Below are positions 32,424 to 33,203 of a DNA stretch of 33,203 nucleotides, in pieces. Within the stretch, counting starts at the first letter, position 1, and the number at the start of each line of letters is the position of its first letter. The position numbers and the translations under genes are program-made. Under the pieces are notes generated by a model, which was given only the letters and a program-made list of their open reading frames with translations, was not told the origin of the DNA and made no database searches. The stretch is from an uncultured Bacteroidota bacterium. Lineage in GTDB: Bacteria; Bacteroidota; Bacteroidia; Bacteroidales; P3. The DNA lies in NCBI GenBank assembly GCA_900545215.1, contig UQXW01000021.1, forward strand, positions 1-33,203. Direction: 5' to 3'.

Positions 32424-32919
32424 CGGGACAGCAATTTGAAGTTGCCTCTGGTTCTCGCCCTTCACGTTCCGGTTGTTGAAGTCAAAGTCAAATTCAAATT
32501 CGTAGGAATTTTTGAAATTGTCCTCTACCACCACGATGAAGTTGTGCGCCTCGTCGCCTTTAGCCGTATAGTACAGCCGGAACTTCTCGTTTTCAGGCAG
32601 GTAGCGGTCGTTGGGCAGAAAAGTAATGCCGCCAGCCATTTTCAGCGTGCTTTTTTTCCCCCTCGAACTGGAAATACCAGATGATGTAGAGCGTGTTGGC
32701 AAATTCGCCCGTCTTTTTCAGCTCACAGCGGATTTCCACCGTCTGCTCCTTTGTCACCTTGTTGGGTACGGGCATGGTTTCCACCGTGAAAGGATAGTAC
32801 TGTTGGAGGATCATATCATCGTCGCACGGCACGAAGATGAGCGAAAGTACGGCTAACAGGCATAGTGTCGCAGCCTTGAAGATTGATGTTCTATTGTTTC
32901 TATCGTTCTGTATCTTCAT
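32424..32919 (-). pseudogene. traQ (DUF3872) conjugation gene, frameshifted
   Basis: The minus strand begins MKIQNDRNNRTS, then a lipoprotein-like signal and PFTVETMPVPNKVTKEQT, EIRCELKKTGEFANTLYIIWYFQ, which is the DUF3872/TraQ N-terminus of CTnDOT-type elements. The frame breaks in a homopolymer run (plus 32651-32662, seven T then five C). In the next frame STLKMAGG, LPNDRYLPENEKFRLYYTAK and VVVEDNFKNSYEFEFDF complete the domain. The second frame runs on without a stop into the lysozyme gene. A one-base indel in that run is enough to explain the break. Confidence 0.75.
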
Positions 32920-32973
32920 TGTTCATTGTTTTTTCGTTGTCTGTTGCAGATATTTGTTCAAGTCCTTGAACTG

Positions 32974-33026
32974 TCATAGAGTACGGAGCGGTCTTTCAGG
33001 GCTCCGAGTCTCCTGCTACTCTATGA
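32974..33026. other. Nested stem-loop
   Basis: TCATAGAGTA (32974-32983) pairs perfectly with TACTCTATGA (33017-33026). Inside it CGGAGC (32984-32989) pairs with GCTCCG (33001-33006), stacked on the outer stem on one side, leaving AGTCTCCTGC as a bulge. It lies upstream of the traQ pseudogene (minus) and 66 bp before the right 112-bp repeat. Function unknown: RNA structure, recombination site or terminator relic. Confidence 0.5.
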
Positions 33027-33091
33027 ATTTCTACTCATTCGGAAAATTCAATCCGTGCATTTGTCAAAACCATACTTTTTCCCATGCTCTT

Positions 33092-33203
33092 TTCACATTC
33101 TTTGTCATTTCGCTTTGTTCGCAATCGCTCCAAATTAACGATTTTCAATTCCTTTAACTTCGTGGCTTGCGAATTTTCCGTCGAGAGTTTCCGCATGGAA
33201 ATT
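33092..33203 (+). repeat. Dispersed 112-bp repeat, right copy (cut by window end)
   Basis: Aligns gap-free with 128-239, about 90% identical. The window ends inside or exactly at the end of this copy, so the full repeat may be longer. Confidence 0.8.

Overview
The window looks like chromosomal DNA of an anaerobic member of the Bacteroidales. The evidence is promoter-like sites of the Bacteroidetes type (TTTG, 19-21 nt, TAnnTTTG), a PorX-type T9SS regulator together with a protein carrying a T9SS sorting domain, pyruvate:ferredoxin oxidoreductase, arginine deiminase, lipoproteins with short lipoboxes, and decayed genes of a CTnDOT-like conjugative transposon. The genus cannot be told from this sequence alone. 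The right edge stops inside a repeat whose other copy lies near the left edge, so the window may be a contig broken at a repeat.

Layout. 1-637: noncoding, with a 112-bp dispersed repeat and a dense cluster of hairpins. 638-4675 (minus): one probable transcription unit reading lipoprotein, two paralogous tiny Cys-lipoproteins, a MauE/DoxX membrane protein fused to a thioredoxin-like domain, porX, tsaE. 4815-6709 (minus): an ECF sigma factor, two strong inverted repeats, a 63-aa ORF that starts with an aromatic cluster, then DAHP synthase/chorismate mutase. 7240-10262 (plus): a small membrane protein, an Mpv17-like membrane protein, an outer-membrane barrel and dapF. 10480-15131 (minus): a DUF2723 glycosyltransferase-like protein and arcA. 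15512-20987 (minus): a YtrA-type ABC transporter operon (ATPase, permease, GntR, 47-aa protein, second permease, 95-aa protein, outer-membrane barrel receptor) with a visible YtrA-like operator at its promoter. 21353-23710 (plus): a T9SS-exported LRR/repeat protein. 23927-26590 (plus): a DUF362 Fe-S protein with a signal peptide and a beta-helix lipoprotein. 26770-30315 (plus): PFOR and a clear terminator. 30423-32919: an accessory scar with a DUF3873 remnant, one intact small mobile-element ORF, a tRNA-like 3' half, and frameshifted traQ and lysozyme pseudogenes. 32920-33203: a nested stem-loop and the second 112-bp repeat.

Possible joint functions. PorX (with an ECF sigma factor nearby) regulates type IX secretion in relatives, and the repeat protein at 21353 is a likely T9SS cargo. 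The ABC operon appears to be controlled by its own GntR repressor. PFOR, ArcA and DapF are core anaerobic energy, nitrogen and cell-wall metabolism. The less familiar parts are the paired Cys-lipoproteins coupled to a redox membrane protein, the aromatic-rich ORF before the aromatic-pathway gene, and a family of palindromic intergenic repeats at three sites.
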